From positions 232,195 through 296,194 of the forward strand of contig NZ_JBBCMA010000004.1 of the NCBI RefSeq assembly GCF_037152535.1: a stretch of 64,000 bases of DNA, in the 5' to 3' direction. Below are positions 49,537 to 59,302 of this stretch, one piece after another. The DNA is from Leclercia sp. AS011. Its GTDB lineage: Bacteria; Pseudomonadota; Gammaproteobacteria; Enterobacterales; Enterobacteriaceae. The notes below the pieces were generated by a model. The model had not been told where the DNA came from and made no database searches. It saw only the letters and a program-made list of their open reading frames with translations. Numbering within the stretch: the stretch's first letter is position 1; each line of letters starts with the position of its first letter. The translations under genes and the position numbers were made by a program.

Positions 49537-50506
49537 CTTACTTGAACTCGACAACCTGCAAACCACCTTCCGCACCCGGGATGGCGATGTCCACGCGGTG
49601 CGCGGGGTGAGCTTTCACGTTAAGCCGGGGGAGCTGGTGGGCATTGTCGGGGAGTCCGGCTGCGGCAAGAGCGTCACCTGCAAATCGATTATCCAGCTGC
49701 TGGGCAGCAACGGGCGCATCACCGGGGGGCAGATCCGTTTCGACAATGACGATCTGGCGCAGAAAACCCCGGAGCAGATGCGCGCCATTCGCGGGAACCA
49801 GATCGCGATGATTTTTCAGGATCCGATGACCGCGCTCAACCCGGTGGTGACCATCGGCAGGCAGATGGCCGAGATCCTGATGCGCAATAAAGGCCTGAAC
49901 AAAAAAGCGGCCCGCGCGGCGAGCATCGCCATGCTGGAGCAGGTGGGCATTGCCGAAGCGGAGCGCCGCTACGATCAGTACCCGCACGAGTTCAGCGGCG
50001 GCATGCGCCAGCGGGTAATGATCGCCATCGCGCTCTCCTGCGATCCGCAACTGCTGATTGCCGATGAACCCACCACCGCGCTGGACGTCACCATTCAGGC
50101 GCAGATCCTGCGATTGTTGAAAAGTTTGCAGCAGAAAACCCACACCGCCATCCTGCTGATCACCCACGATCTTGGGGTCGTAGCCCAGGTATGCAGCCGG
50201 GTGGTGGTGATGTACGGCGGGCTGGTGATGGAGGAGGGCAGCGTGGAGGATATCTTTTATCGTCCGGCGCACCCTTACACCCAGGGGCTGCTGGCCTCCC
50301 TGCCGCACCCGGAGCAGACCAGCCATCGCCTGTCGCCCATCGAAGGATCGCCCCCGGGGCTGCTCAATCCGCCTCCGGGCTGTCCGTTTGCCGAACGCTG
50401 CCCGCAGCGGATGCCGCAGTGCGAGCGTCAGCCGCCGTTTTATCATCCCGATCCGGGACATCGCGCGGCCTGCTGGCTGCTGGCCGAGAAGGAGGTTCAG
50501 GCATGA
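49529..50506 (+). CDS. ABC importer ATPase, DppD/OppD type
   Basis: The 325-residue ATPase has Walker A GESGCGKS, the ABC signature [17 protein letters not shown] and Walker [13 protein letters not shown], and a C-terminal oligopeptide-family extension with a Cys cluster ([14 protein letters not shown]...), which in this family binds an iron-sulfur cluster. I chose the internal ATG at 49529, ten bases after GGAG, rather than the upstream start inside the permease. Its stop overlaps the next gene by 4 bp. Confidence 0.92.
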   Translation: MNNLLELDNLQTTFRTRDGDVHAVRGVSFHVKPGELVGIVGESGCGKSVTCKSIIQLLGSNGRITGGQIRFDNDDLAQKTPEQMRAIRGNQIAMIFQDPMTALNPVVTIGRQMAEILMRNKGLNKKAARAASIAMLEQVGIAEAERRYDQYPHEFSGGMRQRVMIAIALSCDPQLLIADEPTTALDVTIQAQILRLLKSLQQKTHTAILLITHDLGVVAQVCSRVVVMYGGLVMEEGSVEDIFYRPAHPYTQGLLASLPHPEQTSHRLSPIEGSPPGLLNPPPGCPFAERCPQRMPQCERQPPFYHPDPGHRAACWLLAEKEVQA

Positions 50507-51480
50507 GCGAACAACATTCCCCCCTGGTCAGCGTGCGGGACCTGCATAAACACTTCACTCTCAACGGCGGCCTGCTGCGCAAAGGGGTGGCGGTGAGAGC
50601 GGTGGACGGCGTCAGCTTTGATATCCGGCAGGGCGAGACCTTTGGCCTGGTGGGCGAATCCGGCTGCGGCAAATCGACCCTCGGGCGCGCCATTCTGCGG
50701 CTGTTTGATATCACTTCCGGCGAGATAGATTTTGCCGGGCAGGCAATCGCCCAGGCCGGCGAAAAGCAGCTCAAGCCGCTGCGCAAGCGGATGCAGGCGA
50801 TTTTCCAGGATCCCTACTCGTCGCTGAACCCGGGGATGACCGTCCAGCAGCTGGTGGCGGAGCCGATGCAGATCCACGGCTACAGCCGGGAGGAGCAGCG
50901 GGAGCGTACCGACACCCTGCTCTATAAAGTGGGGCTCAAGCAGGAACATCTTCAGCGCTTCCCGCACGAGTTCAGCGGCGGCCAGCGCCAGCGCATCAGC
51001 ATTGCCCGGGCGCTGTCGGTACGTCCGGAGTTTGTGCTGTGCGATGAGCCGCTGTCGGCGCTGGACGTCTCGGTGCAGGCGCAGGTGGTGAATATCCTGC
51101 AGGATCTGCAGCAGGAGCTGGGGCTGACCTACCTGTTTATCGCCCACGATCTGTCGATGGTGCGCCATATCTCGACCCGCATCGGGGTGATGTACCTCGG
51201 CAAGCTGGTAGAGGTGGCCCCCTCCGACACGCTGTATCAGCATCCGGCCCACCCCTATACCCGGGCCCTGTTAGCCTCGGTGCCGCAGCCCGATCCGCGG
51301 ATCCGCAATCTGGAGCAGGCGACCCTGCGCGGAGAGATCCCCGGCCCGACCTCGGTGCTGCCGGGCTGTAAGTTCTGCAGCCGCTGCCCGCACGTGATGC
51401 CGGTATGCCGACGCGAAACCCCTGCGATGCAGGAGATCGCTCCCGGCCACTTTACGGCCTGTTGGTTGTTTAAGGTTTGA
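50503..51480 (+). CDS. ABC importer ATPase, DppF/OppF type
   Basis: The 325-residue ATPase has Walker [10 protein letters not shown], signature [16 protein letters not shown], Walker [13 protein letters not shown], and the same C-terminal Cys cluster ([14 protein letters not shown]). It is the last gene of the importer operon. Translation is coupled to the upstream ATPase through ATGA. The ORF can be read open further upstream, but the ATG with AAGGAGG in front is clear. Confidence 0.93.
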   Translation: MSEQHSPLVSVRDLHKHFTLNGGLLRKGVAVRAVDGVSFDIRQGETFGLVGESGCGKSTLGRAILRLFDITSGEIDFAGQAIAQAGEKQLKPLRKRMQAIFQDPYSSLNPGMTVQQLVAEPMQIHGYSREEQRERTDTLLYKVGLKQEHLQRFPHEFSGGQRQRISIARALSVRPEFVLCDEPLSALDVSVQAQVVNILQDLQQELGLTYLFIAHDLSMVRHISTRIGVMYLGKLVEVAPSDTLYQHPAHPYTRALLASVPQPDPRIRNLEQATLRGEIPGPTSVLPGCKFCSRCPHVMPVCRRETPAMQEIAPGHFTACWLFKV

Positions 51481-51498
51481 GGGTAATGTGCCAATATC

Positions 51499-51566
51499 CG
51501 CCGGGTGGCGGCTTTGCCTCACCCGACCTACAAAACCCGTAGGCCCGAGCAAGCGCAGCGCCGTGG
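51499..51566. repeat. Degenerate BIME between importer and cobU
   Basis: A REP unit (GCCGGGTGGCGGCTTTGCC) faces a diverged one (GTAGGCCCGAGCAAGCGC). Apart from these I see no riboswitch or promoter here. Confidence 0.7.
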
Positions 51567-51597
51567 GGGGACGCATTTTTTATCAGGAGTGCAAGGA

Positions 51598-52143
51598 ATG
51601 ATTGTCGTGACCGGAGGGGCGCGCAGCGGTAAGAGCGCCCACGTTGAGGGGCTGGTCGCCCGCCACTATTCACAGGTGTTATATATCGCCACCTCCACCG
51701 TCACCGACGAGGAGATGGCGGCGCGCATTGCCCGACACCGTGCCCAGCGGCCCGCCCACTGGCGCACCCTGGAGCGCTATCGCGATCTGGGGGCCGTTCT
51801 CCACCAGCAGGTTCAACCCGGCGAAGCGGTAGTGATCGAGTGCATCACCACTCTGCTGGCAAATCTGCTGTACGACGCCTCGGGCGGGGCCGATCCCGAC
51901 ACCCTGGACTTTACGGCGCTGGAGGTGGCATTGCAGCAGCAGATCGACGACCTGATCGCCGCCTGTCTGGCGACCCGCGCCCCGGTGTACATCGTAACCA
52001 ACGAGCTGGGGATGAGCATTACCCCAGAAAACCGTCTGGCGCGGCATTTCGTCGATATCGCCGGGCGGGCAAATCAGAAGCTGGCCCAGGCGGCAGAAGA
52101 GGTCTGGCTGGTGGTCTCCGGGATTGGAGTCAAAATTAAATGA
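51598..52143 (+). CDS. cobU: Adenosylcobinamide kinase / phosphate guanylyltransferase CobU
   Basis: CobU phosphorylates adenosylcobinamide and transfers GMP to it, activating it for attachment of the lower ligand. The 181 residues equal E. coli CobU. The P-loop [12 protein letters not shown] and the GMP-accepting His region ([19 protein letters not shown]) are intact, as is [33 protein letters not shown] lies 8 bp before the ATG. It overlaps cobS by 4 bp. No cobalamin riboswitch is visible upstream. Confidence 0.96.
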   Translation: MIVVTGGARSGKSAHVEGLVARHYSQVLYIATSTVTDEEMAARIARHRAQRPAHWRTLERYRDLGAVLHQQVQPGEAVVIECITTLLANLLYDASGGADPDTLDFTALEVALQQQIDDLIAACLATRAPVYIVTNELGMSITPENRLARHFVDIAGRANQKLAQAAEEVWLVVSGIGVKIK

Positions 52144-52898
52144 GCTTAGCGATGTTATGGGCGACGCTGCGCCTGATGTCCCGTATTCCGGTGCCGGAAA
52201 AATGGGCCGATGGGGTGGAGTTCCGCCAGCTGGCCCGCGGGGTGCCGTGGTTTGTGCTGGTTGGCGCGATGATTGGCGCGCTGGCCGGACTGCTGGCGCT
52301 GGTGGTGAGCCAGACCGGCGGCGGGATTTATATTGGCGCGGCGGCCTACGTGCTGGCGCTGGTGCTGCTCACCGGCGGTTTTCATCTGGACGGGCTGGCC
52401 GACACCTGCGACGGCATCTTCTCGGCCCGCAGCCGGGAGCGGATGCTGGAGATCATGAAGGACAGTCGGCTGGGCACCTTCGGCGGCCTGGCGCTGGTGT
52501 TCGCCATTCTGCTGAAAGTCCTGGCCGTGACTGGACTGGGGCATCTTCCTGCCAAAGAGTGGTTCGCGCTGCTGGTGTGCGCCCCCATTGCCGGACGCGC
52601 CGCGCTGGTGCTGGGGATGTATGGTCAGCGCTATGCCCGCGAAGGGGAAGGGATGGGTAGCCTCTATATCGGTCAGGTGAGCTTCCGTCATGCGGCGCTC
52701 ACCCTGCTGGGCGGGGCGCTGGCGGTGGGGCTGATCGGCGGACTGCACGGCCTGGCGGCGATGCTGGTCACTTACGCCGTGATCTATGGCCTGGTGCACT
52801 ATCTTCGCCGTCGTCTCGGCGGCCAGACCGGGGATACCCTGGGCGCGCTGGCCGAAACCGCGGAGATCGTCTTTCTGCTGGCACTCTTCTGGGTCTGA
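52140..52898 (+). CDS. cobS: Adenosylcobalamin-5'-phosphate synthase CobS
   Basis: CobS joins adenosyl-GDP-cobinamide to alpha-ribazole phosphate at the inner membrane. The 252-residue protein is hydrophobic with about six TM segments, and the catalytic acidic motif [16 protein letters not shown] is present. Its ATG lies within the cobU stop (ATGA), and cobC starts 3 bp after its stop. Confidence 0.95.
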   Translation: MSLAMLWATLRLMSRIPVPEKWADGVEFRQLARGVPWFVLVGAMIGALAGLLALVVSQTGGGIYIGAAAYVLALVLLTGGFHLDGLADTCDGIFSARSRERMLEIMKDSRLGTFGGLALVFAILLKVLAVTGLGHLPAKEWFALLVCAPIAGRAALVLGMYGQRYAREGEGMGSLYIGQVSFRHAALTLLGGALAVGLIGGLHGLAAMLVTYAVIYGLVHYLRRRLGGQTGDTLGALAETAEIVFLLALFWV

Positions 52899-52900
52899 AC

Positions 52901-53500
52901 ATGCGATTTTTTCTGGTTCGTCACGGACAAACCGCGGCCAACGCCAGCGGCCTGTTTTACGGCAGCACTGATGTGCCCCTGACCCCGTTGGGGATTGAGC
53001 AAAGCACGCGGGTGGGCGGTCTGCTGGCGGAGGTATCTTTCAGCGAGGCGATATCCAGCCAGCTGCTGCGCGCGCAGCAGACTGCGGAATTGATCGTCCC
53101 GGTGACCGGGTGCGATGCGCGGCTCAACGAGATGGACTTTGGCCGCTGGGAGATGCGGCATTTCAGCAGTATTGCTGAAGAGGAGCCCGAAGCCTGGCAG
53201 ACCTGGCTGGATGACTGGCAAAACGCCACCCCCAGCGGCGGTGAGCCCTTCCCGCACTTTGCCGGGCGGGTGAAGGCCGTGGCCGACGAGTTAGCCCTGC
53301 GCCAGGAGCCGGGCGATATGCTGATCGTCGCGCACCAGGGGGTACTCAGCCTGCTGCTGGCCCACTGGTTAAAGATGCCGACAGACTCCCTGTGGCACTT
53401 CCCCTTTAAGCAGGATGCTTACACGATGGTAGAAAATCGCGGCGGATTTATGCTGTTACGCGCCTTTAACGACCGGAGCCCTTTCCGGGAAGAAGAGTGA
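52901..53500 (+). CDS. cobC: Alpha-ribazole phosphatase CobC
   Basis: CobC removes the phosphate from alpha-ribazole phosphate or adenosylcobalamin phosphate in the last step of B12 assembly. The 199-residue protein is a histidine phosphatase with [10 protein letters not shown] near the start (phospho-His) and VAHQGVLSL near residue 143. In E. coli cobC is elsewhere; here it is inside the operon, so the whole nucleotide-loop-assembly set lies together. Confidence 0.94.
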   Translation: MRFFLVRHGQTAANASGLFYGSTDVPLTPLGIEQSTRVGGLLAEVSFSEAISSQLLRAQQTAELIVPVTGCDARLNEMDFGRWEMRHFSSIAEEEPEAWQTWLDDWQNATPSGGEPFPHFAGRVKAVADELALRQEPGDMLIVAHQGVLSLLLAHWLKMPTDSLWHFPFKQDAYTMVENRGGFMLLRAFNDRSPFREEE

Positions 53501-53511
53501 GAACCCCCCCG

Positions 53512-54561
53512 ATGCAAACAATACAAGAATTGCTGGCCGCTATTCAGCCGCTGGATGAGCAAAAACAGGCGCAGGCGGCGCAGCATATTGATGGCCTGGT
53601 GAAGCCGCTCAACAGCCTGGGACGGCTGGAAACCCTGGCGATCCAGCTGGCGGGGATGCGGGGATTAACCCGGCTCGACGATCTGCAAAAAGAGATTATC
53701 GTGATGTGCGCCGATCACGGCGTCTACGAAGAGGGGATCGCCATCAGCCCGCAGCAGGTGACGCACCTGCAGGCGCTGAATATGCTGAAAGGCACCTCCG
53801 GGGTCTGCGTGCTGGCGAAAAACAACGGCGCGACCGTGCTACCGGTGGATATCGGCATCGACTGCGCGCCCATCGAGACCATGCTGAGCCTGAAGGTAGG
53901 GCGCGGCAGCGGCAACATCGCCCGTGGCCCGGCGATGAGCCGTGCCGATGCTGAGCTTCTGCTGCTGCGCAGTGCCCGGCTGGTACAACAGCGCGCCGCA
54001 GAGGGAATCGCGGTGTTTGGCACCGGCGAGCTGGGTATTGCCAACACCACGCCCGCCTCGGCGATCATCAGCGTGCTCAGCGGCTGCGATCCACACGAGG
54101 TGGTGGGGATCGGCGCTAACCTGCCGGCGGATCGGATCCAGCATAAAGAGGCGATTGTCCGTCAGGCGATTGCCGTCAATCAGCCGGATCCCGCCGATGC
54201 CCTCGACGTGCTGGCGAAAGTGGGGGGTTACGATCTGGTGGGCATGACCGGGGTGATCCTCGGCGCGGGAGCGTGCGGACTGCCGGTGGTGCTGGACGGT
54301 TTTCTCTCCTATGCCGCGGCGATGGCCGCCTGTCAGCTGGCGCCAGAGGTGAAAAGCTACTGCATCCCGTCGCATTTCTCGGCGGAAAAGGGTTCCCGGC
54401 GGGCGCTGGACTGCCTCGGCTTAACCCCGTATCTGTATCTCGATCTGCGTCTGGGCGAGGGGAGCGGGGCGGCACTGGCGATGTCGATCGTCAGCGCCGC
54501 CGGGGCGATGTATTGCCAGATGGGCGTCCTGGCAGAGAGCGGGATCGCTCTTAAAGCGTAA
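53512..54561 (+). CDS. cobT: Nicotinate-nucleotide--dimethylbenzimidazole phosphoribosyltransferase CobT
   Basis: CobT makes alpha-ribazole phosphate from NaMN and dimethylbenzimidazole, the lower ligand of cobalamin. The 349 residues show family motifs ([64 protein letters not shown]) and the catalytic Glu in [12 protein letters not shown]. The ATG at 53512 starts at the same residue as E. coli CobT but has no clear ribosome site; GTG at 53497, in frame and preceded by GGGAAG, is a possible alternative. It converges on yjdF with an 11-bp overlap. Confidence 0.94.
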   Translation: MQTIQELLAAIQPLDEQKQAQAAQHIDGLVKPLNSLGRLETLAIQLAGMRGLTRLDDLQKEIIVMCADHGVYEEGIAISPQQVTHLQALNMLKGTSGVCVLAKNNGATVLPVDIGIDCAPIETMLSLKVGRGSGNIARGPAMSRADAELLLLRSARLVQQRAAEGIAVFGTGELGIANTTPASAIISVLSGCDPHEVVGIGANLPADRIQHKEAIVRQAIAVNQPDPADALDVLAKVGGYDLVGMTGVILGAGACGLPVVLDGFLSYAAAMAACQLAPEVKSYCIPSHFSAEKGSRRALDCLGLTPYLYLDLRLGEGSGAALAMSIVSAAGAMYCQMGVLAESGIALKA

Positions 54562-55180
54562 TCTGGCGCAGGCGTCCCAGCTGGCGCTGATGGGGTCGTC
54601 CGAGAAGCAGCACCGTGGTGAGCGCGCCGAGCAGGGCGCAGAACATATCGGACTGCGTATCCCAGGGATCGCCCTGCGTGCCGAGGAAATCATCCGCGCC
54701 CTGGCCCATTGCCAGCGCCGCCCACCACTCGATCAGCTCGTAGGTGGCGCTGATCGCCAGCGCAATACAGCACACCACAAAGGCCGTCATCCTGCGGCCC
54801 GTGACGTAGCCGCCGCGCACCAGGATCTCCCGGGCTGCCAGGGCAGGCACCAGCCCCTGGAAAAAGTGGCCCAGCTTGTCGTAAGGGTTGCGGCTCAGAT
54901 GGAACATCTCCTGAACGTCAAAGCCGATGGGCACTTTGGCGTAGGTGTACATCCCGCCCACCATCAGGATGATGGCGTGCCAGAAGATCAGCGTGTAGAG
55001 CAGGGGAGTCAGCGGGTAGCGTCGTTGGGTGGCAAGCAGCAGCGGCACAATGATAATGACCGGCGTCACCTCCATCAGCCAGGTGGTGCGGTCCGCGGTC
55101 GACAGGCCGGTATAAATCAGGATCAGCAGTAAAAGCAGCGCGCCGACCTTTAATCCAGAGGAGAGTGCAGTTTGCGTCAT
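54551..55180 (-). CDS. yjdF: DUF2238 inner-membrane protein, YjdF type
   Basis: The 209-residue product, counted from this ATG, matches E. coli YjdF in length and sequence. It is a membrane protein with about six hydrophobic segments and the family signatures [65 protein letters not shown]. Function is unknown. The longer reading to 55294 crosses the terminator of the autotransporter gene, so I used this internal ATG despite a weak ribosome site. It lies beside cobT, not in its E. coli place. Confidence 0.85.
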   Translation of the reverse strand: MTQTALSSGLKVGALLLLLILIYTGLSTADRTTWLMEVTPVIIIVPLLLATQRRYPLTPLLYTLIFWHAIILMVGGMYTYAKVPIGFDVQEMFHLSRNPYDKLGHFFQGLVPALAAREILVRGGYVTGRRMTAFVVCCIALAISATYELIEWWAALAMGQGADDFLGTQGDPWDTQSDMFCALLGALTTVLLLGRPHQRQLGRLRQITL

Positions 55181-55254
55181 GTGAGTTAACTGTTGAGTAA
55201 AAACAGACACTATTGACCGACGCGGTGAAAAATACAATGTCTGGCGGCTGAGCA

Positions 55255-55284
55255 TAAAAAAACGGGGCCATTCGCGGCCCCGTT
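55255..55284 (-). terminator. Terminator of the autotransporter gene
   Basis: On the minus strand AACGGGGCC-GCGAAT-GGCCCCGTT is followed by a T-run (the A-run 55255-55262 on the + strand). Confidence 0.88.
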
Positions 55285-55299
55285 GATCGTTCACAACAA

Positions 55300-58185
55300 T
55301 CAGAACGACTTGCGTAAACGCAGACTGAAGGTGTGCGCCTGGTAGCGCTCACCGGCCTGCAGGTCATAACGCGCGTCGAGGCTCAGATCGTTGGCGTCAT
55401 ACAGGGTAGTCCCCACCGCCACGCCCGCCATATCTTCCACCGGAGAGGCTCCTTTGGTGATAAAGCTGGTTTCACCGATGGCATCGGCGGCGTAGGTCGC
55501 ATGGCTGCTGACCTGACGGTTATCGTACTGATGGATCCAGGATACCTGGGCGAACGGCGTCAGGTTACCCAGGCCGGTGGCGAAGCTCTTCTCGATGCGG
55601 GCACCGATATCGCTCACCACAGACTGCGCGTGGGTGCTGCTGACATCCAGCGCCATGCCGTTGCCGCCGGTTTCGCTGTAACCCTCTACATGCTGATAGC
55701 CGTAGGTCAGGCCCGCCAGCGGGGTCAGGACCACGTCAGCCGGCAGGGCGATCGGATAGCCAAGCTCGCTTTGCAGGGTGATGGAGTGACCGTTGAACTT
55801 GCCGTGGGCAGCACCTGAGAAGCCGGTGAAATCAGCCCGACGCACGGAGCTGTAGTTCTGACGGTTCAGACCCGCAGAGAGGTTCAGGTACCACGGATTA
55901 CCGGTGTAACCCGCGTAACCAATCACCCCGTAGTTATCGGCGGTGGAGTTGTTGCCGCTCAGGTTGTCTTTCCCGTGTACGGAGGTGTTGCTGTAGTTCA
56001 GGGCGGCGCCCAGACGCCAGTCATCACCCAACGCGCGGTCGGCACCGATGATCAGACCGCCAAACTTCGCGGTATAGCCGCTGACGTTGTCGGTGCTGTC
56101 CTGGCGAGCATACCCGCCGAACGGCTGACCCCAGACGATCCAGTTGTTAGCGTAATCATCGCCGGTTGCCACGCCGCTGGTGCCAGAGGCCTGCGGATTA
56201 CGTACGGCATCAATGTGAGCACCCACTACGGCCTGAGCGGTAGAGGTCGCCACGGTGGCCGCGGAGCTGGTGTTGAGGTTCTGGCTGGTGGAGAGACGCT
56301 CGCCAGCGCGGTTTGCTTCCTGCTTACCTTCAATCGCCAGAGAGGCGTTATACAGATTCAACAGCTCCGGGGAGGCGATACCGGAGTAGTGCGCCAGTCC
56401 GCCGAGTGACGCCGTAGCGCTCGGGATGGTGGCATAACCCCGTTTGGTCGGCTGAACAGGGGCGGGTTCCGCTGGCGCAGGCTGCGTCGGCGGCGTTGGC
56501 ACCGTGACGACCGGGGTAGTGACGTCAGGCTCCGCCACAACCGGCGGGGTGACCTCTGGCGTTGGTTCAGGCTGAGGCTCTACCGGCTCGATGATCACCG
56601 GCTCTGCGCCCAGAGTTAACACCAGGGCCTTGCTGTCAGCGACGTCGTAAACGGAGCCATTCACCGTACCGCGGTAGCCGAGGGCTTTGTAGTTCAGCTG
56701 GTCGGCGTGGTAATCGGTATCAGCGCCTGCGGCATTGATCACCACATAACGCTGGCCTTCGGCAAACTGGTAAGTGCTGCCGGTGCGCAGCAGCTTGACG
56801 CTGGAACCCGCATCGATGATGGCATTGCCGCTGACGTTGAGGCGGCCATAGCCGGAATCGGCAACCAGGTCGCCGCCCGCCACCGCCAGATCGGAGACGC
56901 CGGAGATCAGCGTCGCAGCGGCTTTCTGATGGTAATCCCCGGCGATATTAATGCTGTTGTTCACCTGCAGGGAGGCTGCTTCGTTCACTACGCTGCCGTT
57001 TGATACCGGCCTTTCATCGCTCATCTGCAGTGACATCAGGCCGTATTCAGGCATGCTGGTAACGATATTATCGTTCAGCAGCAGCGAGCCGGTGTTGAAT
57101 ACCACGTCGGAGCCCATAATAGTGCCAGTCGCGCCGTCGATGCCGCTCAGCGTGCCCGTGGTGGTAGTGCCGCCATTGACGATCAATTTTGTTGCGTTTA
57201 AGGCGTAAATATCACCGGCAATATCGCCCGTGTTGGTCAGGGTTACGCCATCGCTGCTGTTGCTACCGACCATCAGGGCATAATAGCCGCCGGTTAACAG
57301 ACCATTGTTAACGATCGAGCCAAGGGGGCCATAGCTGTAGATTGCGACGTAATTGCCGCTAATTTGGCCGTTATTTTCAATGGATCCGACGGTGCCATAG
57401 TTAACGATACCGGCGAAGCTGCCATTGATCTTATTATCGTTGACGAGGGCATTAAGGGTGCCCTGGTTATAGATCCCGGAACGGCCATAATTATCGGATG
57501 CCCCCCCGTCAATCGACCCGGTATTGTGCAACGTGCCAATCGTACCACTGTTAAAGATGGCACCGTTTTGGCCAATATAGTTGTTATTATCAGCATCCGT
57601 GGTGCCGACAAGGCCCGCATTGAGTAAGTTATCAATGGTCCCCTGATTGCTGATGCCGAGGGAACCCAGGATCTTGCCATCAACGGTATTGTTTAAGGTA
57701 TGAATTGTCCCGGCATTGTTAAGCGTGCCGGTATTGTAATTACCGCTATAGTAATTGTTCGAATTTCCCTTAATAGTGCCGGTGTTGGTTAAGGTATTAA
57801 CCACCCCCGAAGCACCCACCGCAAGCATGCTGTTAATCTGGTATTCATTAACGCTGGCAATGGTACCGTTATTATTAAGCTGATCGACTGTTCCATCTAT
57901 CTGAACAATATTGTTACTTAAAAATAAAGGCATACCACTCTGGTCGTTAATAACGCCATCATTGGTAAGCGTCGTTACAGTCACCCCCGCATTTACCGTC
58001 AAGGCTGAAACTGGCATGCCAGTCACAAACCCATTCTGGGTGATATGCACTAACTCTTTGGCGTCGGCGATCTGCACGTTGCTTGTCGGGGTATCAATAA
58101 TTAATTCAGGCGATGTGGCGTAGGCCTGGGCGGTCGTGGAGGCCACCAGCAGAGAGATCAGCTGGCTAAGACGTTTCTTTTCCAT
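55300..58185 (-). CDS. Autotransporter (type Va) with beta-helix passenger
   Basis: The 961-residue protein is built as signal peptide (1-23, ending QAYA), passenger (about 24-528), Pro-rich linker (529-580), a helical transit segment, and a beta-barrel translocator (about 672-961) that ends in the C-terminal Phe after SLRLRK. The first part of the passenger contains at least a dozen degenerate repeats of the form GTI..L.N.G.I.G, a right-handed beta-helix pattern. The barrel is well conserved; the passenger is not recognisable as any named adhesin. It is monocistronic and divergent from the lipoprotein hydrolase gene. The 5' half is lower in GC than the barrel half. Confidence 0.9.
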   Translation of the reverse strand: MEKKRLSQLISLLVASTTAQAYATSPELIIDTPTSNVQIADAKELVHITQNGFVTGMPVSALTVNAGVTVTTLTNDGVINDQSGMPLFLSNNIVQIDGTVDQLNNNGTIASVNEYQINSMLAVGASGVVNTLTNTGTIKGNSNNYYSGNYNTGTLNNAGTIHTLNNTVDGKILGSLGISNQGTIDNLLNAGLVGTTDADNNNYIGQNGAIFNSGTIGTLHNTGSIDGGASDNYGRSGIYNQGTLNALVNDNKINGSFAGIVNYGTVGSIENNGQISGNYVAIYSYGPLGSIVNNGLLTGGYYALMVGSNSSDGVTLTNTGDIAGDIYALNATKLIVNGGTTTTGTLSGIDGATGTIMGSDVVFNTGSLLLNDNIVTSMPEYGLMSLQMSDERPVSNGSVVNEAASLQVNNSINIAGDYHQKAAATLISGVSDLAVAGGDLVADSGYGRLNVSGNAIIDAGSSVKLLRTGSTYQFAEGQRYVVINAAGADTDYHADQLNYKALGYRGTVNGSVYDVADSKALVLTLGAEPVIIEPVEPQPEPTPEVTPPVVAEPDVTTPVVTVPTPPTQPAPAEPAPVQPTKRGYATIPSATASLGGLAHYSGIASPELLNLYNASLAIEGKQEANRAGERLSTSQNLNTSSAATVATSTAQAVVGAHIDAVRNPQASGTSGVATGDDYANNWIVWGQPFGGYARQDSTDNVSGYTAKFGGLIIGADRALGDDWRLGAALNYSNTSVHGKDNLSGNNSTADNYGVIGYAGYTGNPWYLNLSAGLNRQNYSSVRRADFTGFSGAAHGKFNGHSITLQSELGYPIALPADVVLTPLAGLTYGYQHVEGYSETGGNGMALDVSSTHAQSVVSDIGARIEKSFATGLGNLTPFAQVSWIHQYDNRQVSSHATYAADAIGETSFITKGASPVEDMAGVAVGTTLYDANDLSLDARYDLQAGERYQAHTFSLRLRKSF

Positions 58186-58373
58186 GGTGTACCATCATAA
58201 AGTTGCGATGTTTGTGCAAAATGCAGTTGTGATTTCTTCGGATTAATCCGATATCTTCGGGCGCAGAATATACAATTTGTTGCCGAAAACAATAAGCGAC
58301 GCTTAATTATTTCCGGCTGAATTCATTCCACATTTTGGCTTATGTTGATAATTTGAGTTAAGGCTGGTGCGGT

Positions 58374-59213
58374 ATGAGGATATATCCTCACTTTTTGCAG
58401 GGAACAGTACTGATAAATTTATCTTTATTATTGGTGGGGTGTATTTCTGCCGATCCACATAGTGCTGCACAAAAAATCGCCAGTGAAAGTGGTATGACCA
58501 GTAAAAAATTTGACACATATCCCTTCCCGATTATCGGTTGGCATCGGATCACGCCGCCGGTGCATTCCCTGCGGGTCTACATCGAAGGGGATGGCTTTGC
58601 CTGGAAGAGTCGCACCACCCCTTCGGATAATCCGACGCCGCGTAATCCGACCGGCCTGAAGCTGGCTGGGGCGGATACGCAGGCAAACGTGTTATATCTT
58701 GCCCGGCCCTGTCAGTTTATCGGGCCGCCGTTACCGGCTAACTGCCGCGTCAACATCTGGACGCAGGATCGCTTCTCACCCGCGGTAATAGACGCGATGA
58801 ACGAGGCGCTCAGCCAGATGGTGGCGCGTTATCCGGGTGTGAAGCTCGATTTGGTGGGCTACTCCGGCGGCGGCAATATCGCCGCGCTGCTGGCGGAGCG
58901 CCGGGATGATGTGCGCTCCCTGCGCACGGTGGCCGGCAATCTCGACGTGGCGTATGTCAATGCCCTGCATCAGGTCACCCCGATGCCTGCCGCTGAGAGC
59001 GCCATCGATCGTGCTTCCGCGCTGCGCGCCCTGCCGCAGATCCACTACAGCGGCGAAGCCGACACCACCGTGCCGTCCGCGGTCGCCCGCCGTTTTCAAC
59101 AGGCGGTGGGAGGAAGGTGTGTGCAAACGGAGGTGGTCAGCGGGATGGGGCATGGATCGGACTGGGCGGCAGTCTGGCCGCGACTGCTGGCACAGGGGTT
59201 GCCTGCCTGCTGA
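58374..59213 (+). CDS. Alpha/beta-hydrolase lipoprotein
   Basis: The 279-residue protein starts with a lipoprotein signal (LLLVGC, Cys23; +2 Ile, so outer-membrane sorting expected). The rest is an alpha/beta-hydrolase: nucleophile Ser164 in GYSGGGN, acid Asp230 in GEADTTVP, His260 in GMGHGSDW. I do not know its substrate. It is divergent from the autotransporter, sharing 188 bp, so the two may be co-regulated envelope proteins, but nothing else links them. Confidence 0.85.
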   Translation: MRIYPHFLQGTVLINLSLLLVGCISADPHSAAQKIASESGMTSKKFDTYPFPIIGWHRITPPVHSLRVYIEGDGFAWKSRTTPSDNPTPRNPTGLKLAGADTQANVLYLARPCQFIGPPLPANCRVNIWTQDRFSPAVIDAMNEALSQMVARYPGVKLDLVGYSGGGNIAALLAERRDDVRSLRTVAGNLDVAYVNALHQVTPMPAAESAIDRASALRALPQIHYSGEADTTVPSAVARRFQQAVGGRCVQTEVVSGMGHGSDWAAVWPRLLAQGLPAC

Positions 59214-59252
59214 GGGGTGAACAAAGTGAGGGCAAAATATGTGGAACAAGCG

Positions 59253-59276
59253 AAAAGGCAGCAGATGCTGCCTTTT
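59253..59276. terminator. Bidirectional terminator between hydrolase and nuclease-like genes
   Basis: The perfect 11-bp stem AAAAGGCAGCA-GA-TGCTGCCTTTT lies between convergent genes; its A/T ends serve both directions. Confidence 0.8.
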
Positions 59277-59302
59277 AAAGATTTTCGCCATTCATGAGTT
59301 AG

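Noticed and set aside
50191..50502. Long N-terminal extension of the DppF-type ATPase
   Set aside because: It overlaps the conserved end of the upstream ATPase in another frame; the ATG at 50503 has AAGGAGG in front and matches the family start.
55181..55294. N-terminal extension of YjdF
   Set aside because: It reads through the autotransporter terminator stem and is not conserved.
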